A DNA stretch of 64,000 nt from Panopea generosa. Lineage: Eukaryota; Mollusca; Bivalvia; Adapedonta; Hiatellidae. The stretch lies in NCBI GenBank assembly GCA_029582155.1, contig CM055901.1:43301616-43365615 (forward strand), in the 5' to 3' direction. A program made the position numbers and the translations under genes. Below, piece after piece: positions 45,166 through 57,006 of the stretch. The notes below the pieces were generated by a model that did not search any database, was not told the DNA's origin, and worked only from the letters and a program-made list of their open reading frames with translations. Within the stretch, counting starts at the first letter, position 1. Every line of letters begins with the position of its first letter.

Positions 45166-45654
45166 CAAACAAAACAAAGGAAGAGTATTAAGAGAAATAA
45201 CTGTGCATTCCTATAAAATAATACCACTACAGTAATAAAACCACCGCAAAATACGACGCAAAATAAACGACTTTAAAAGCTTATCTATCCCTTTACGCAG
45301 CCAGTTAGTGATACCCCCGAGTGATAATTCCGATACTCTCCGTCAATCATGAATGGAGAGTATCGTAATGGATTATCCGTGGGTATTCGACGATGGAGTG
45401 ATATGGGCATGTCACATGTTAGATAATGTAAAAGGCGGGAAAATAACATGTCCTGTCTTGACAATGTCAAGTTGTTCTATATATTAATCATAATGCTATA
45501 GAGCGTGTGTCAATATAACACTGGATATGGCTTATTATCTCCGCTTGTTGACACACACCGCATACTGGTATTGAAATTTGTACGAACACGAGCAAATAAA
45601 TTAGGTGTTGTGTTTTTCCTCTTTCATACACACATCGACGTTTTCAACACAGAA
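45166..45654. other. spacer with a palindrome
   Basis: No gene. Holds the palindrome at 45312-45385. The 88-codon plus frame from 45505 runs into a SINE and is not a gene. Confidence 0.4.
45312..45385. repeat. 74-bp imperfect palindrome with perfect 10-bp core
   Basis: The core GATACTCTCC and GGAGAGTATC flank a 13-nt loop. Outer arms TACCCCCGAGTGATAATTC and GGATTATCCGTGGGTA also pair imperfectly. About 30-bp arms in total. It could be a tiny MITE or a structured RNA element; nothing decides. Confidence 0.7.
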
Positions 45655-45764
45655 ATTGCTATTTACATGGCGCTTTTACTGGTGGAAGAAGATCTCAGAA
45701 TGAATCTCAGTGGAATCACAGTCCCATCGCAAGCAGCTAGCAAACTTTCACACGTAAGCTTATG
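45655..45764 (-). mobile_element. SINE C fragment, inverted
   Basis: The minus strand reads CGTGTGAAAGTTTGCTAGCT, then GATTCATTCTGAGATCTTCT and CCACCAGTAAAAGCGCCATG, the 3' body of family C. It directly abuts SINE A on its right, in opposite orientation. Confidence 0.65.
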
Positions 45765-45962
45765 GACATAGCTGCACGTTGTCCAGTGGTAGAGGACCGA
45801 ACCCATGATCGGGAGGAACCTGCGCCACGGCTTTGTGTGGTGTCTTTGAGCAAGACACGTTTCCACACATGCTTTGTACTGGTTCTATCCAGGATGACTT
45901 CAAGTGTGATTTGTAAAAACTTGTTTCACAATCAGGTAAAATAAATAAGTTTAAACCATTAC
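45765..45962 (+). mobile_element. tRNA-derived SINE (family A)
   Basis: Head GTTGTCCAGTGGTAGAGG, box-B-like ACCCATGATCGGGAGG region, core GTGTCTTTGAGCAAGACACG, then CTGGTTCTATCCAGGATGAC. The 3' end is TTTCACAATCAGGTAAAAT with AAATAAGTTTAAACC. It is the clearest family A copy here. Confidence 0.8.
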
Positions 45963-46087
45963 CTTGCTGCAGATATTGAAGATATGTGGAGTTACTAGCT
46001 CAGCTACTCCATAGAAAAGTCGCATCCACATTGTCGTGATCTGTGGTCTTTTTACCTGCGTGGCCGGGGTCCTCCGTGTCCGGGTAG

Positions 46088-46330
46088 TCTAAGGCGCCGT
46101 CAAAAGATCACTTACCTCTCACCGCTAAGGATGCAGCTTTGAATCCCGCTCACTTCAATTATTTATGTGAGATAGTTTGTCATCTACTTCTGGAAGGACG
46201 GTAGTTCTACTCAGATTCATTCTGAGGTCGTCCTCCACAAATACAGCTGGATATGTTATATATAACCTGAAATGTGTTGAAACTCGATGGCATAAAAATG
46301 ACCGGCTAAATATTCAACCAATCAATATTC
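46088..46330 (+). mobile_element. tRNA-derived SINE (family C), fairly complete
   Basis: Blocks in order: TCTAAGGCGCCGTCAAAAGA, TCACTTACCTCTCACCGCTA, box-B-like TTTGAATCCCGCT, TTTATGTGAGATAGTTTGTC, GGAAGGACGGTAGTTCTACT. Then come CAGATTCATTCTGAGGTCGT and AATGTGTTGAAACTCGATGG. The tail is CATAAAAATGACCGGCTAAA plus CAACCAATCAAT. Confidence 0.75.
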
Positions 46331-46487
46331 GATTACTGAAGTTTGGCCACTCGCTAGCAGACAGCTCTCATGTTTGCTCTCATTCTTGTCACTAATAAAA
46401 ACTAAAAGCTGAAACATGCAGATAGTTGCGCATTGCTGTTTCTTGGTAACGCGACGACGAATTAGACCTCATGCTTAGGAGGAGAAG

Positions 46488-46675
46488 CCGGGATAAAATG
46501 TAGCATTAGAAATACTTAAAGTAACCGGGATAAAGTATAGCATTAGAAACACTTGGTGTAACATTAGAAATACTTAAAGTAACCGGGATAAAGTATAGCA
46601 TTAGAAATACTCAGTGTAGCATTAGAAATACTTAAAGTAGCCGGGATACAGTATAGCATTAGAAATACTTCAAGG
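46488..46675 (+). repeat. about 58-bp tandem repeat, three copies
   Basis: CCGGGATAAAGTATAGCATT then AGAAATACTTAAAGTA-type units, partly built of a shorter GTAGCATTAGAAATACTTA subunit. Confidence 0.85.
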
Positions 46676-47261
46676 ACTATAACTGAGCCAAAAGTCGATG
46701 TACCAAAACGCGACGAAAAATTACTCATACGGATACACTCTGGAGTAAGTTTGGCAAAACTCGGGTCCAATGTTAAGGAGGAGTAGAGCGGACAAAATGT
46801 ATCCCAATGTATTACCATACACTAAATAGTAGATTTTATCGCAGTCATATTAGTGCTATTACTATTCATTTCTCTGTAAATAACCCGGTCACTAAGTGAA
46901 TCGTACTCCCAGCAATGCCGACCTGACGGTGATGTACCGCATTGGTCGCAGAAATGAAGAATTTGTGTATTTAATGTGCAATTTTGAAAATAAAGCAAAG
47001 AAAAACAAGAAGTTATCTCGCTCAACAATATATATATAATTGCAATATGGCAAATACAGCAATGTTACCAAGTGTAATGGGCAATAACTTTGCATGGAAT
47101 TAAGTTCACATAATTTGCGGCAGGCACATCTACACTTGATGTTGATAATGTATGTCCTGAAAACTTAAGAGGTAGTTCGCTCCACAAGAATTGCAATATC
47201 GTATAAAAAGGGCAGTTTTACTGAGTGTAAGGGAAATAACTCTACTTTTGTGATACTGCTA
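46676..47261. other. intergenic, nothing recognised
   Basis: A TTAAGGAGGAGTAGAGCGGA stretch at 46773 echoes TTAGGAGGAGAAGCCGGGAT at 46475, so the repeat may sit in a larger old duplication. No gene. Confidence 0.35.
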
Positions 47262-49965
47262 AAAGTGCAGTATTATACTCTTTAAATGCTTGTTTATTTT
47301 AGTCACTACTTGTGGTGCAGTATTATACAATTTAATGCTTGTTTATTTTAGTTACTGGTTGTCGTGCAGTATTATACTCTTTAATGCTTGTTTATTTTAG
47401 TTACTGCTTGTCGTGCAGTATTATACTCTTAAATGCTTGTTTATTTTAGTTACTGCTTGTCGTGCAGTATTATACACTTTAATATGTGTTTGTTTAAGTT
47501 ACTGCTTGTCGTGCAGTATTATACACTTTAATGCTTGTTTATTTTAGTTACTGCTTGTCGTGCAGTATTATACACTTTAATGCCTGTTTTTTTTAGTAAC
47601 TGTTTGTCGTGCAGTATTATAGTCTCTTATGCTTGTTTATTTTAGTAACTGCTTGTGGTGCAGTATTGTACTCTGTAATGCTTGTTTATAGTAGTTATTG
47701 CTTGTCGTGCAGTATTATAGTCTTTAATGCATGTTTATTTTAGTAACTGCTTGTGATGCAGTATTATACACTTTAATGCATTTTTATTTTTGTTACTGCT
47801 TGTCGTGCAGTATTATACGCTTTCATGCATGTTTATTTTAGTTACTGCTTGTGGTGCAGTATTATACACTTTCATGCTTGTTTATTTTAGTTACTGCTTG
47901 TCGTGCAGCATTGTAGTCTTTAATGCATGTTTATTTTAGTTACTGCTTGTGGTGCAGTATTACTCTTTGTGGCTTGTTTATTTCAGTTACTGCTTGTATG
48001 CAGTATTATACTCTTTAATGCTTGTTTATTTTAGTTACTGCTTGTGTGCAGTTTTATACTCTTTAATGCTTGTTTATTTTAATTACTGCTTGTGTGCAAT
48101 ATTATAGTCTTTAATGCTTGTTTATTTTAGTTACTGCTTGTGTGCAGTATTATACTCTTGTTGCTTGTTTATTTTAGTTACTGCTTGTGGTGCAGTAGTA
48201 TACCCTTTAATGCTTGTTTATTTTAGTTACTGCTTGTCGTGCAGTATTATACTCTTAAATGCTTGTTTATTTTAGTTACTGCTTGTGGTGCAGTGTTATA
48301 GTCTTTAATGCTTGTTTATTTTAGTTACTGCTTGTGGTGCAGTGTTATACTCTTTAAGGCTTTTTTATTTTAGTTACTGCTTGTTTGCTGTATTATACTT
48401 TTTATTGCTTGTTTATTTTAATTACTGCTTGTGGTACAGTATTATACACTTAATGCTTGTTTAATTTAGTTACTGCTTGTGGTGAAATATTATACACTTT
48501 AATGCTTCTTTATTTTAGTTACTGCTTGTGTTACAGTATTATACTCTTTAATGCTTGATTATTTTAGTTACTGCTTGTGGTTCAGTATTATACACTTTAA
48601 TGCTTGTTTATTTTAGTTACTGCTTGTCGTGCAGTTTTATACTCTTTAATGCTTGTTTATTTTAGTTACTGCTTGTCGTGCAGTATTATAGTCTTTAATG
48701 TTTGTTTATTTTAGTTACTGCTTGTGGTTCAGTATTAAACACTTTAATGCTTGTTTATTTTAGTTACTGCTTGTCGTGCAGTATTATAGTATTTAATGCT
48801 TGTTTATTTTAGTTACTGCTTGTCGTGCAGTATTATACTCTTTAATGCTTGTTTATTTTAGTTATTGCTTGTCGTGCAGTATTATAGTCTTAAATATTGT
48901 TTAATTTAGTTACTGCTTGTGGTGCAGTATTATAATCTTTGATCTTGTTTAATTTAGTTACTGCTTGTCGTGCAGTATTATACTCTGTAATGCTTGTTTA
49001 TTTTAGTTACTGCTTGTCGTGCAGTATTATACTCTTAAATGCTTGTTTATTTTAGTTACTGCTTGTCGTGCAGTATTATAGTCTTTAATGTTTGTTTATT
49101 TTAGTTACTGCTTGTGGTGCAGTATTATATACTTTAATGCTTGTTTATTTTAGTTACTGCTTGTCGTGTAGTAGTATACTCTTTTATGATTGTTTATTTT
49201 AGTAACTGCTTGTCGTGCAGTATTATAGTCTTTAATGCTTGTTTATTTTAGTTACTGCTTGTCCTGCATAATTATACTCTTTAATGCTTGTTTATTTTAG
49301 TTATTGCTTGTCGTGCAGTATTATAGTCTTTAATATTGTTTAATTTAGTTACTGCTTGTGGTGCAGTATTATAATTTTTAATCTTGTTTAATTTAGTAAC
49401 TGCTTGTCGTGCAGTATTATACTCTTTAATGCTTGTTTATTTTAGTTACTGCTTGTCGTGCAGTATTATAGTCTTTAATGCTTGTTTATTTTAGTTACTG
49501 CTTGTCGTGCAGTATTATAGTCTTTAATGCTTGTTTATTTTAGTTATTGCTTGTCATGCAGTATTATAGTCTTTAATATTGTTTAATTTAGTTACTGCTT
49601 GTCGTGCAGTATTATAGTCTTTAATATTGTTTATTTTAGTTACTGCTTGTCGTGTAGTATTATACACTTTAATGCTTGTTTATTTTAGTTACTGCTTGTC
49701 GTGCAGTATTATATTCTTTAATGCTTGTTTATTTTAGTTACTGCTTGTCGTGCAGTTTTATAGTCTTTAATGCTTGTTTATTTTAGTTACTGGTTGTCGT
49801 GCAGTATTATACTCTTTAATGCTTGTTTATTTTAGTTACTGCTTGTCGTGCAGTATTATATTCTTTAATGCTTGTTTATTTTAGTTACTGCTTGTCGTGC
49901 AGTTTTATAGTCTTTAATGCTTGTTTATTTTAGTTACTGCTTGTCGTGTAGTATTGTAGTGTTTA
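47262..49965 (+). repeat. 49-bp minisatellite array, about 55 copies
   Basis: Units read TGCTTGTTTATTTTAGTTAC, then TGCTTGTCGTGCAGTATTAT and ACTCTTTAA. Variants are GTGGTGCAG, GTGTGCAG and a shortened TTAATATTGTTTAATTTAG. Each unit has TTTATTTTAG, which looks like a 3' splice site on the plus strand. All frames hold stops. Confidence 0.95.
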
Positions 49966-50480
49966 ATGTTAGTGTAGTTTAGTTTCAGTTAATAATGTTT
50001 ATAGTGAAGTAGTTTGCACTGAAAGATGTTTAATTTATAAAAGAAATACACAAGATGTTTAGGTATGGTCGTTTTAATATCGTTTTCCGTGTATTTACCA
50101 CAACAGCCGATAACTCTTACATGTGTTTACATCGTGTTTCGTTTATATGTTGAGTAATCAAGTAATTCTAAACTTCGCTTGCGGAAATTATCGTGTGTAT
50201 TTATTTATTTATCAATAAGTTGTAGTCCTGGTGAAAATGCTCACCGCAATTTTTGCTAAATGTATTTACAATATCAATATAATATTTATACAAGACATAT
50301 ATTACAGTCAGTTTGAGCAGAATATTTCAAATCAAGTTAGTTTAACACAACCGTGTGTTTGTAGAACCGTTCTCGTGCCCGGAAGTTAGCCAAATTAAGC
50401 TCTTGGTCGACCAGACAAAATGGAACGATGGGAACGATTTGTCGGGTGCCGATTTATTGGCGACGCTAGCTGCACCAATC
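49966..50480. other. intergenic, nothing firm
   Basis: AT-rich to 50340. 50340-50480 is GC-richer and may belong to the retroelement fragment on its right. Confidence 0.35.
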
Positions 50481-50484
50481 TCCA

Positions 50485-50700
50485 TCATCGAGCAATGTTG
50501 ACAATTTTCTCCATCAGTCTCGGGGGGATACTAAACACTCGCAAGCAGTTCCTCCTGCTGTAGTGTTCTGCTTCATCAAATGCTAATTCAAACTTTTCTA
50601 CATCGACTTTGTCAAACAGTTTTGTCTCACACATGGGCACCTTAAATCCACCCATCCATCTATATTGAACACGCTCAATGTTGAGCATCACGGCGGGTGG
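50485..50700 (-). pseudogene. LINE ORF1-like fragment
   Basis: The minus frame contains FDEAEHYSRRNCLRVFSIPP. This matches the LEQYSRRNCLRIxGIP-type motif found in ORF1 (coiled-coil plus RRM, L1-type or CR1-type) proteins of many LINEs. The upstream part WMGGFKVPMCETKLFDKVDV is unassigned. Only about 70 codons are readable and the frame has no ORF1 context, so it is a fragment. The 14-codon N-terminal extension is a local duplication (TTGAGCATCA repeats). Confidence 0.5.
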
Positions 50701-50869
50701 GGTGATAATGTTGAGCATCAATGCGGGTGGCGTGATGGCAAGATGCATAGATCAAGCTTACAAAAAATAACATGGGTCTATGCAAAGTCGCTATAAAATG
50801 TAAAACTATATACAAAGTGTAATGGTTAGCTGTCAATTAAAAAGAATTGACAGTCTACCCAATTCAAGT

Positions 50870-51360
50870 CTGGAACTTAGACTTGAAGTCGTTGATAGTC
50901 TCCAAGGACAGTCTCGCATGGAAGGGAATACCATAATGGGATGATCCTTGGAAAAAAGGAAAAGTTCAGAGAGGGATCTCCTTTTCTGAAATGGGTGGGA
51001 TGAGGTTGACCTTGAGGATCGCTGGGATTGAATATAAGACAGATACTTGTCAAGACTGTTAATACCCCTGTGATATTGGAGGGTGGTCAAGAAAGGTCAT
51101 CCAGCATCTCCTCTACATGGTTACTATTTCTCGAACGCTTACAACACCACATGGCCGCTGTTCTCTGCACCATCTCTAACCGATATATTTAAGAATTGGC
51201 ATATGGGTTCCACATTTGGGGAGTAAATTCTGCCTGGGGTCTTACTAAGGTCTTATTGACTAGGCACTTAGTAGCCTTCGGAGCAAAGAATATTCCCTCC
51301 TAAGGAAGCCAGGTCTCTTCCCAGATGGCTAGCTTGCCGATGTCCTCTTGCAGAAGGAAT
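50870..51360 (-). mobile_element. LINE reverse-transcriptase C-terminal fragment
   Basis: The minus strand translates, in shifting frames, to CLVNKTLVRPQAEFTPQMWN, PYANS, then LEMVQRTAAMWCCKRSRNSN and EEMLDDL, then FFPRIIPLWYSLPCETVLGD. The VRP-LEYA-VWDPY ... LE-VQRRAAR ... PLWNSLP layout is the standard end of Jockey/CR1-type polymerase ORFs. There are in-frame breaks (for example near 51075 and 51190) and the copy is dead. It lies downstream of the syntaxin 3' end in the same orientation. Confidence 0.75.
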
Positions 51361-51436
51361 GAATGATGTTTTACAGCACGTCAACATGTGCCTGGGAAGG
51401 AGAGAGAAAGGAGATACACCACATGTTTCTATTGCA

Positions 51437-51442
51437 TTTATT
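51437..51442 (-). terminator. possible distal polyadenylation signal of the syntaxin-like gene
   Basis: AATAAA on the minus strand (TTTATT on plus), about 6.6 kb past the stop of the distal last exon. Many other AATAAA sites occur between, so this is only the outermost candidate before LINE sequence begins. Confidence 0.2.
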
Positions 51443-52874
51443 CAGATTACTGTTGCATTCCTAACCACAGCTGTTTCATGTTTGCAGTTGTAAAAAGAAC
51501 CACATATATGTAGGTCTATACGACTTCTAAAACCGGTGCTCAATTCTAAAAGTATTAAATCCATACACCAGGAACAACTTCTATAATTTTTAATTCTGAC
51601 ATTGCTATCAATCTCAAATAACCACTTGTCTCATATTTGCTTCTACACCAAAACAGTCGCTTAAACAGTATTCCATGGTAACAGCAACATTACTAACAGT
51701 TCACAAATAAATGCACTATGCAATATTTTAATGGCCAGGTCACATTTCATTTTTTTTTCGAAAACTTTTTTTTTCCACAAACATAAATTATGGTAATGTA
51801 CTAAATAGTAAGAACATTTTTTTTTAAACATTCATTGTTTATTGACTAACTGGGTGTCATTACATATGTCTCCATCATATATATACAAATAGCAGGAATA
51901 TTTACACATATATATATATATATATATTATATCTTTAATAACATAAATAAAAACATTGCACAATAGCTCATGAAAATAAACTTACTGTCCTTTTCATAGG
52001 AAATAAAACAGAAAATAACTCTTAAAGAGGCTTTACCTATAAAGTTGTGTTGGAAAATATCTCAAGTTTCTTGAATAAGTGAAGAAGTATGGAGGTAGAA
52101 TAGAACTACATGTAGTCTGTAATGTCATCTTCTGAATGAAAATTATATGAATAAAAGGGTCAATAGTTTCCTTTTTTTGTTTATTTTGCAAGCAAAGGTG
52201 GATCTACTGTTTGAAAAAAAACAGTGTATGCCTCTCCCCACCCCACGCCCTTAACTCCTGTATTGTATTAAAATCCAATATATTTCTACTGAAAAACATG
52301 TTTGTCCCTTACAGACAGTTATATTATCTATAAGGACTTACTATTGGCCAGTGATTTAATCATTTATTGCCATGTCAAGTACTATATCCATGAATTTTAT
52401 CTTGGATTGATTGTATATACATGTATATATACACAAAACAGTGCCAAATATAGTTACAACACCCCCTCATTAGAAGAAAAAGTACCAGAGTAATGAAAAA
52501 AATGCTTAAAACAGCTGTACAATTCAAATGAAAAACTATATTTAACTCTGTTCTTTTTTTCTCCACTTTTTGGTGGTTTACAAATTTGTTTTATTATATT
52601 GAAGCAGAGAGTAGTATCACTAGCAATAAAGGTTTAAATAACAGTGAATGTATGTAATCATATACAGTTACTCTACTCAAGATTTCTAAATTGAAAGCTT
52701 TGAATATTTATGGAAATTTCATCTCTTTAATACTACAGTACACAATCAATTTTTCTACAAGACCGTAAGACACAAAAAAACGACATGAACCTCAATGATT
52801 TTTTTTAAATGATTATAACAGGAAAATGGAAAAGAGAATAGCAAAAATTCACCAGATAAACCACATCAGAATGA

Positions 52875-53045
52875 AAGACTGTCTTTACAACCCCTCTAAC
52901 ATAAAACATTAATGTCGTGTAAACAAAAAAACACTTTAATAAACATATAAACCACTGTTGTAGCAATTCTCAGCAAAATAAATTAAAATATAAGAAACTG
53001 TCTTTATAGCCCCTCTTACATATGACATTAATGTAGTATAACAAC
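52875..53045 (+). repeat. partial duplication, about 110-bp offset
   Basis: GACTGTCTTTACAACCCCTC then TAACATAAAACATTAATGTC recurs as AACTGTCTTTATAGCCCCTC then TTACATATGACATTAATGTA. Confidence 0.65.
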
Positions 53046-53102
53046 TGATGTAATGGAATCTTACATGTACCTCTGTCATATGTAACCTTAGCCTGTAACC
53101 TT

Positions 53103-53103
<1 letters not shown>

Positions 53104-53136
<33 letters not shown>
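53104..53136 (+). repeat. poly-C tract, about 32 bp
   Basis: Uninterrupted C run after CCTTTGCC; poly-G on the strand of the syntaxin-like gene. Confidence 0.95.
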
Positions 53137-53138
<2 letters not shown>

Positions 53139-53277
53139 CCCCACCACTTTATGCATAAAATGATGTCAATTTTTAATCTGATTCTGGGGTGAGATAAGCA
53201 TATCTATCTATAGATCACATGTGAAAAACAGACATCATTGTCAAGCAAACACAGTTTATAACATAAATCTTACTCCC

Positions 53278-53485
53278 ATCTTCACATTCAACAAGAAGCT
53301 TTTTTTTAAATCTATTTTAGTGGTTAAATTCATTTAACTGAACACAAGTTACTTCTTAAAAACAACAAAACATAATTCTTCACATTCAAAAAGATGCTGT
53401 TTGTTAAAATTATTTAAGTGGTTAAATTCATTTAAATCATCACTATTTACTTCTTAAGAACAACAAAACATAATTCATAACAATT
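53278..53485 (+). repeat. about 103-bp tandem duplication
   Basis: CTTCACATTCAACAAGAAGC ... TAGTGGTTAAATTCATTTAA ... TTACTTCTTAAAAACAACAA occurs twice in order with substitutions. Confidence 0.8.
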
Positions 53486-54599
53486 GTAATCTAATAACAA
53501 AAACATGTGTTATTAAACACAACAAATAATAGTATGAATGCCTTAAAAAATGGATAACAAGTTTATGCCGTATTCCCTATATATATATATCTATAGTGGA
53601 CCTGTACAACAGCTATTCTTTCTCTTTATATACAAATCATGCTTCATCATGTATTTCAATTCTCTTAATACAATGTATTAAATAGTTATTTGTTACGTTA
53701 TGCTATACAAGTTTCTGTATACTGTTTTCTGTTTTCACTTAAAATAGAAAAATTGAATGAATGAATAAATGAATACCTATACATATAAGTTCCATGATGC
53801 CATCAGGTAGAACTGCAGAATTTGTAGTAAAACTGTGAAGTGTGAATGAATAATGGACATTGAACAATTTACGATTTGTAATGAAAGGAAGCCAACCTGC
53901 CACTTTTGTATGTCCAATATATTCGTCAATCATGTAGCATTATTAAATATGTTTAAGACAATTACTGTCAAATCTAATAACACAGACTTGGTCTGTAGAT
54001 TGTTAATCCTAAATGTTCTCTCTTACTCGAGTCCAAATTTCAAGAAAACTGCTTTGGGTCAGGTGGCTGGTTAGCCCTTTCATTCAGTATATTTCAATTC
54101 AGGTGTTCTAAAGCAATCAAAATAATTATGGAGTGCCAAAAATTAATAAACATGTCTTACGTTTGTCTGCGAAATATTAAAAAAAAGGCCAGTTTTCAGG
54201 TAAACTGTTTGGATATACATGTAGTAATGGTTATATTTAATGGAGAAAAGAATTATGATTGTGTAAGTTACATATATATATATATGTACATGTACCAAGA
54301 TAACACGCTTATCAATACGGTGTTATTGCAAAAAGGGAATTTGACATAGGACTGAATTTCTAATATTTGTTGCAGAGAGTCTGAGTCCAAATTACCGGTA
54401 GCTGTGTTATTGTTAGTGCAGATATATATCAGTGTAACCTTGGTTTGGCTCCCTCTTATACCATTGTAAGTCAAACAGTATAATGTAGATGTCAAGACAG
54501 GCAATCAAGTTATTCTCAATTACTCTAATAAGCTATATTTCTTTTTTATAATTACTGTTCTATTACAATATGTTTTATATTAATTAAAATTTATTCAAT

Positions 54600-54765
54600 T
54601 AAGATTGTTGGCCGTTCACACTAGAGGTCATGGATTAGATCCCCAGCTCACGCTGATAGCCTCTCAACAAACAACACTCAGTACTGGTTCTACCTAGGAA
54701 GTGGTTTCAAGAGCTGTTCATATAAGCTTCGAGCTTTCTTCGCAATAGAGCTAAAATAAATACAC
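54600..54765 (+). mobile_element. tRNA-derived SINE remnant (family E)
   Basis: Head GGCCGTTCACACTAGAGG, box-B-like TTAGATCCCCAGCTCACG, then CTCAGTACTGGTTCTACCTA, GTTCATATAAGCTTCGAGC and an AATAGAGCTAAAATAAATA tail. Partner copy at 7480-7685 (-). Confidence 0.6.
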
Positions 54766-55461
54766 TCAGGTCCCGTTACAACGTGGTCTGATATAACATG
54801 AATTTCGTTTTGGCTATGACATTATTTCTATGGCTCCCAAATTTAAAATTTATATTTTTTAACCAGATTTATTTATAATACTCCCGGTATAACAATTGAT
54901 GAACTGATCGAAAATCTCAACTAAATTGCTATGTGTTTGCGGTCATCATTACGTTCATGTATTTGTGCATCAGTTACACCTTGATAATTCAGACTGACAT
55001 AACAATAACTTCTTATTGTTAGAAATAATATTGCTTATAATTGATTTACGCCGCTAAACATTCGTCTGTCGTATATATCACACATTTTCACTCATTTGTT
55101 AACAGTACTTCAACTGTATTGCCAAATAGTGAAGCGCAGTGCACCTTGGGATATTTATAACGTGGTTCCGGTGTATATCGCTGTTTTATTCCGTGGATCC
55201 CCGCAACTGCATCACAACAGGACCCGAGTGTAGGTATAAATTATAAATATTCTGATTCTCCATCTCATAAAGTCACAATTACATCCAATACCAGATTGCC
55301 TCACATTTCTTAAATATCATACAGACTCTTGACAAACTTTCATGTCAGTTGGTTACAAATACATATAATCAGAGCACCTTAAATACATCTTCATGTATTA
55401 TCCCCTCTACAACCAGTCAACTAAAAAATATGGTTTCATCCAAATCAATTTGGTCTGCTTG

Positions 55462-55835
55462 CGTTATTCCGTCAAGTGAGAATCTTGCATTATTCCGTCA
55501 AGTGAGAATCTTGCATTATTCCGCCAAGTGAGAATCTTGCATTATTCCGTCAAGTGAGAATCTTGCATTATTCCGCCAGTGAGAATCTTGCATTATTCTG
55601 CCAAGCGAGAATCTTGCATTATTCCGCCAGTGAGAATCTTGCATTATTCTGCCAGTGAGAATCTTGCATTATTCTGCCAAGTGAGAATCTTGCATTATTC
55701 TGTCAAGTGAGAATCTTGCTTTTCTGCCAGTGAGAATCTTGCATTATTCCATCAAGTGAGAATCTTGCATTATTTTGCCAGTGAGAATCTTGCATTATTT
55801 TGCCAGTGACAATCTTGCATTACTCTGCCAAGTGA
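55462..55835 (+). repeat. about 26-bp minisatellite, about 15 copies
   Basis: Units read AAGTGAGAATCTTGCATTAT then TCCGTC, TCTGCC or TTTGCC, with 24-26-bp length variants. Confidence 0.95.
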
Positions 55836-56690
55836 AAAAGGATGTAACTCTCACCTCACAGCTAAAGTCTGTTTTTTGTTCTATATAGAATTAGGTCTAG
55901 GATTTTCATGTTAAAACAAAATTTCCATAGTTTATTTTTCATAGCAGGAATATCTGCCAACAACTAGTAGGTTGACCAGCTTGCTTCTGTGTTTTTTTAA
56001 AGATAGGTGACCCCCTAATTTTTTCTTTTAAAAAGCAGTTCTCAAATGCTCATAAATAAAATGTAATTGCATCTGTTAAAATATTATACTAATCACTTTT
56101 TTAACATGAGTGATGTATGCCAGGCCAGCTTTTGCTTTCCTGATTTGCAGCAAGAAATCACAGCCCCTGTGAACCATATTGAATCATGTTACCATGGCAA
56201 AAAATGGTGCAACTTTGAAGTGAGACCTACAGTACCCAACTCTCATAAATCTCACGTAACTATGTTCAGTATCTATTTAGTTTTAAATCTTAATGCAGGC
56301 AATACAACTTTAAATAATTTTGTCAGCATATGTATTACACTTTTCATCTATCTTAAAAAGAAAAAGAAAACAATATTCAATATAGAGAACAAGAGTTCAC
56401 TTCAAAATTTACTAAATGAGTTTAACACAAATGCTTGATGCAAAAATGTAAATTATAAATATATCACTAAAAATTATTCAAATTTCTTTGATGGGCAATA
56501 TCTAAACATGGAGCAAACTTGAGTAGACTTCTCCTCTCAATTACATCAACTTGAACATTAAAGATAAAAATTAGTGAGCTGAATAAAATGAAATTACTTG
56601 CAGACAATCATATGATTCATTATTCAAATAACACTTTTAACACAGCAACTACATGTATGTATATGTATCTCTAATTTAATCTGGCTTGTT

Positions 56691-57006
56691 TCACCAACAT
56701 TTTTCAGTTGAAGTTTTACTTAAATACTAAAAATTTGACAGGATTTTGACAAGTTGATTATTTGTTGTTTGTAAATGGCAATGAAACCTTATGCAGATGT
56801 ACTTAAACGCCTTTTTTCGATTTTAGTTTTTAAAACTTTAAGCCTCAATAAACTAAAATCTAAAAAAAAATCCAGTTGATGCCGATTTAAGACTGGCTCC
56901 AGAAAATTGCATTTGCAAATTGGTTTCAATGATATTTATTAAAGACTAGTTACGTAGTTAAGTGTTTAAGTAAAACTTAAAAAAATGTTGGTGACACAAA
57001 AGCCTG
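56691..57006. mobile_element. MITE with CTGGCTTGTTTCACC / GTGACACAAAAGCC ends, copy 1
   Basis: Outer left CTGGCTTGTTTCACCAACAT and outer right ATGTTGGTGACACAAAAGCC are inverted repeats. Subterminal TTTTACTTAAATACT pairs with GTGTTTAAGTAAAACTT. Interior non-coding. The same termini occur at 63646-63848. Confidence 0.8.
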
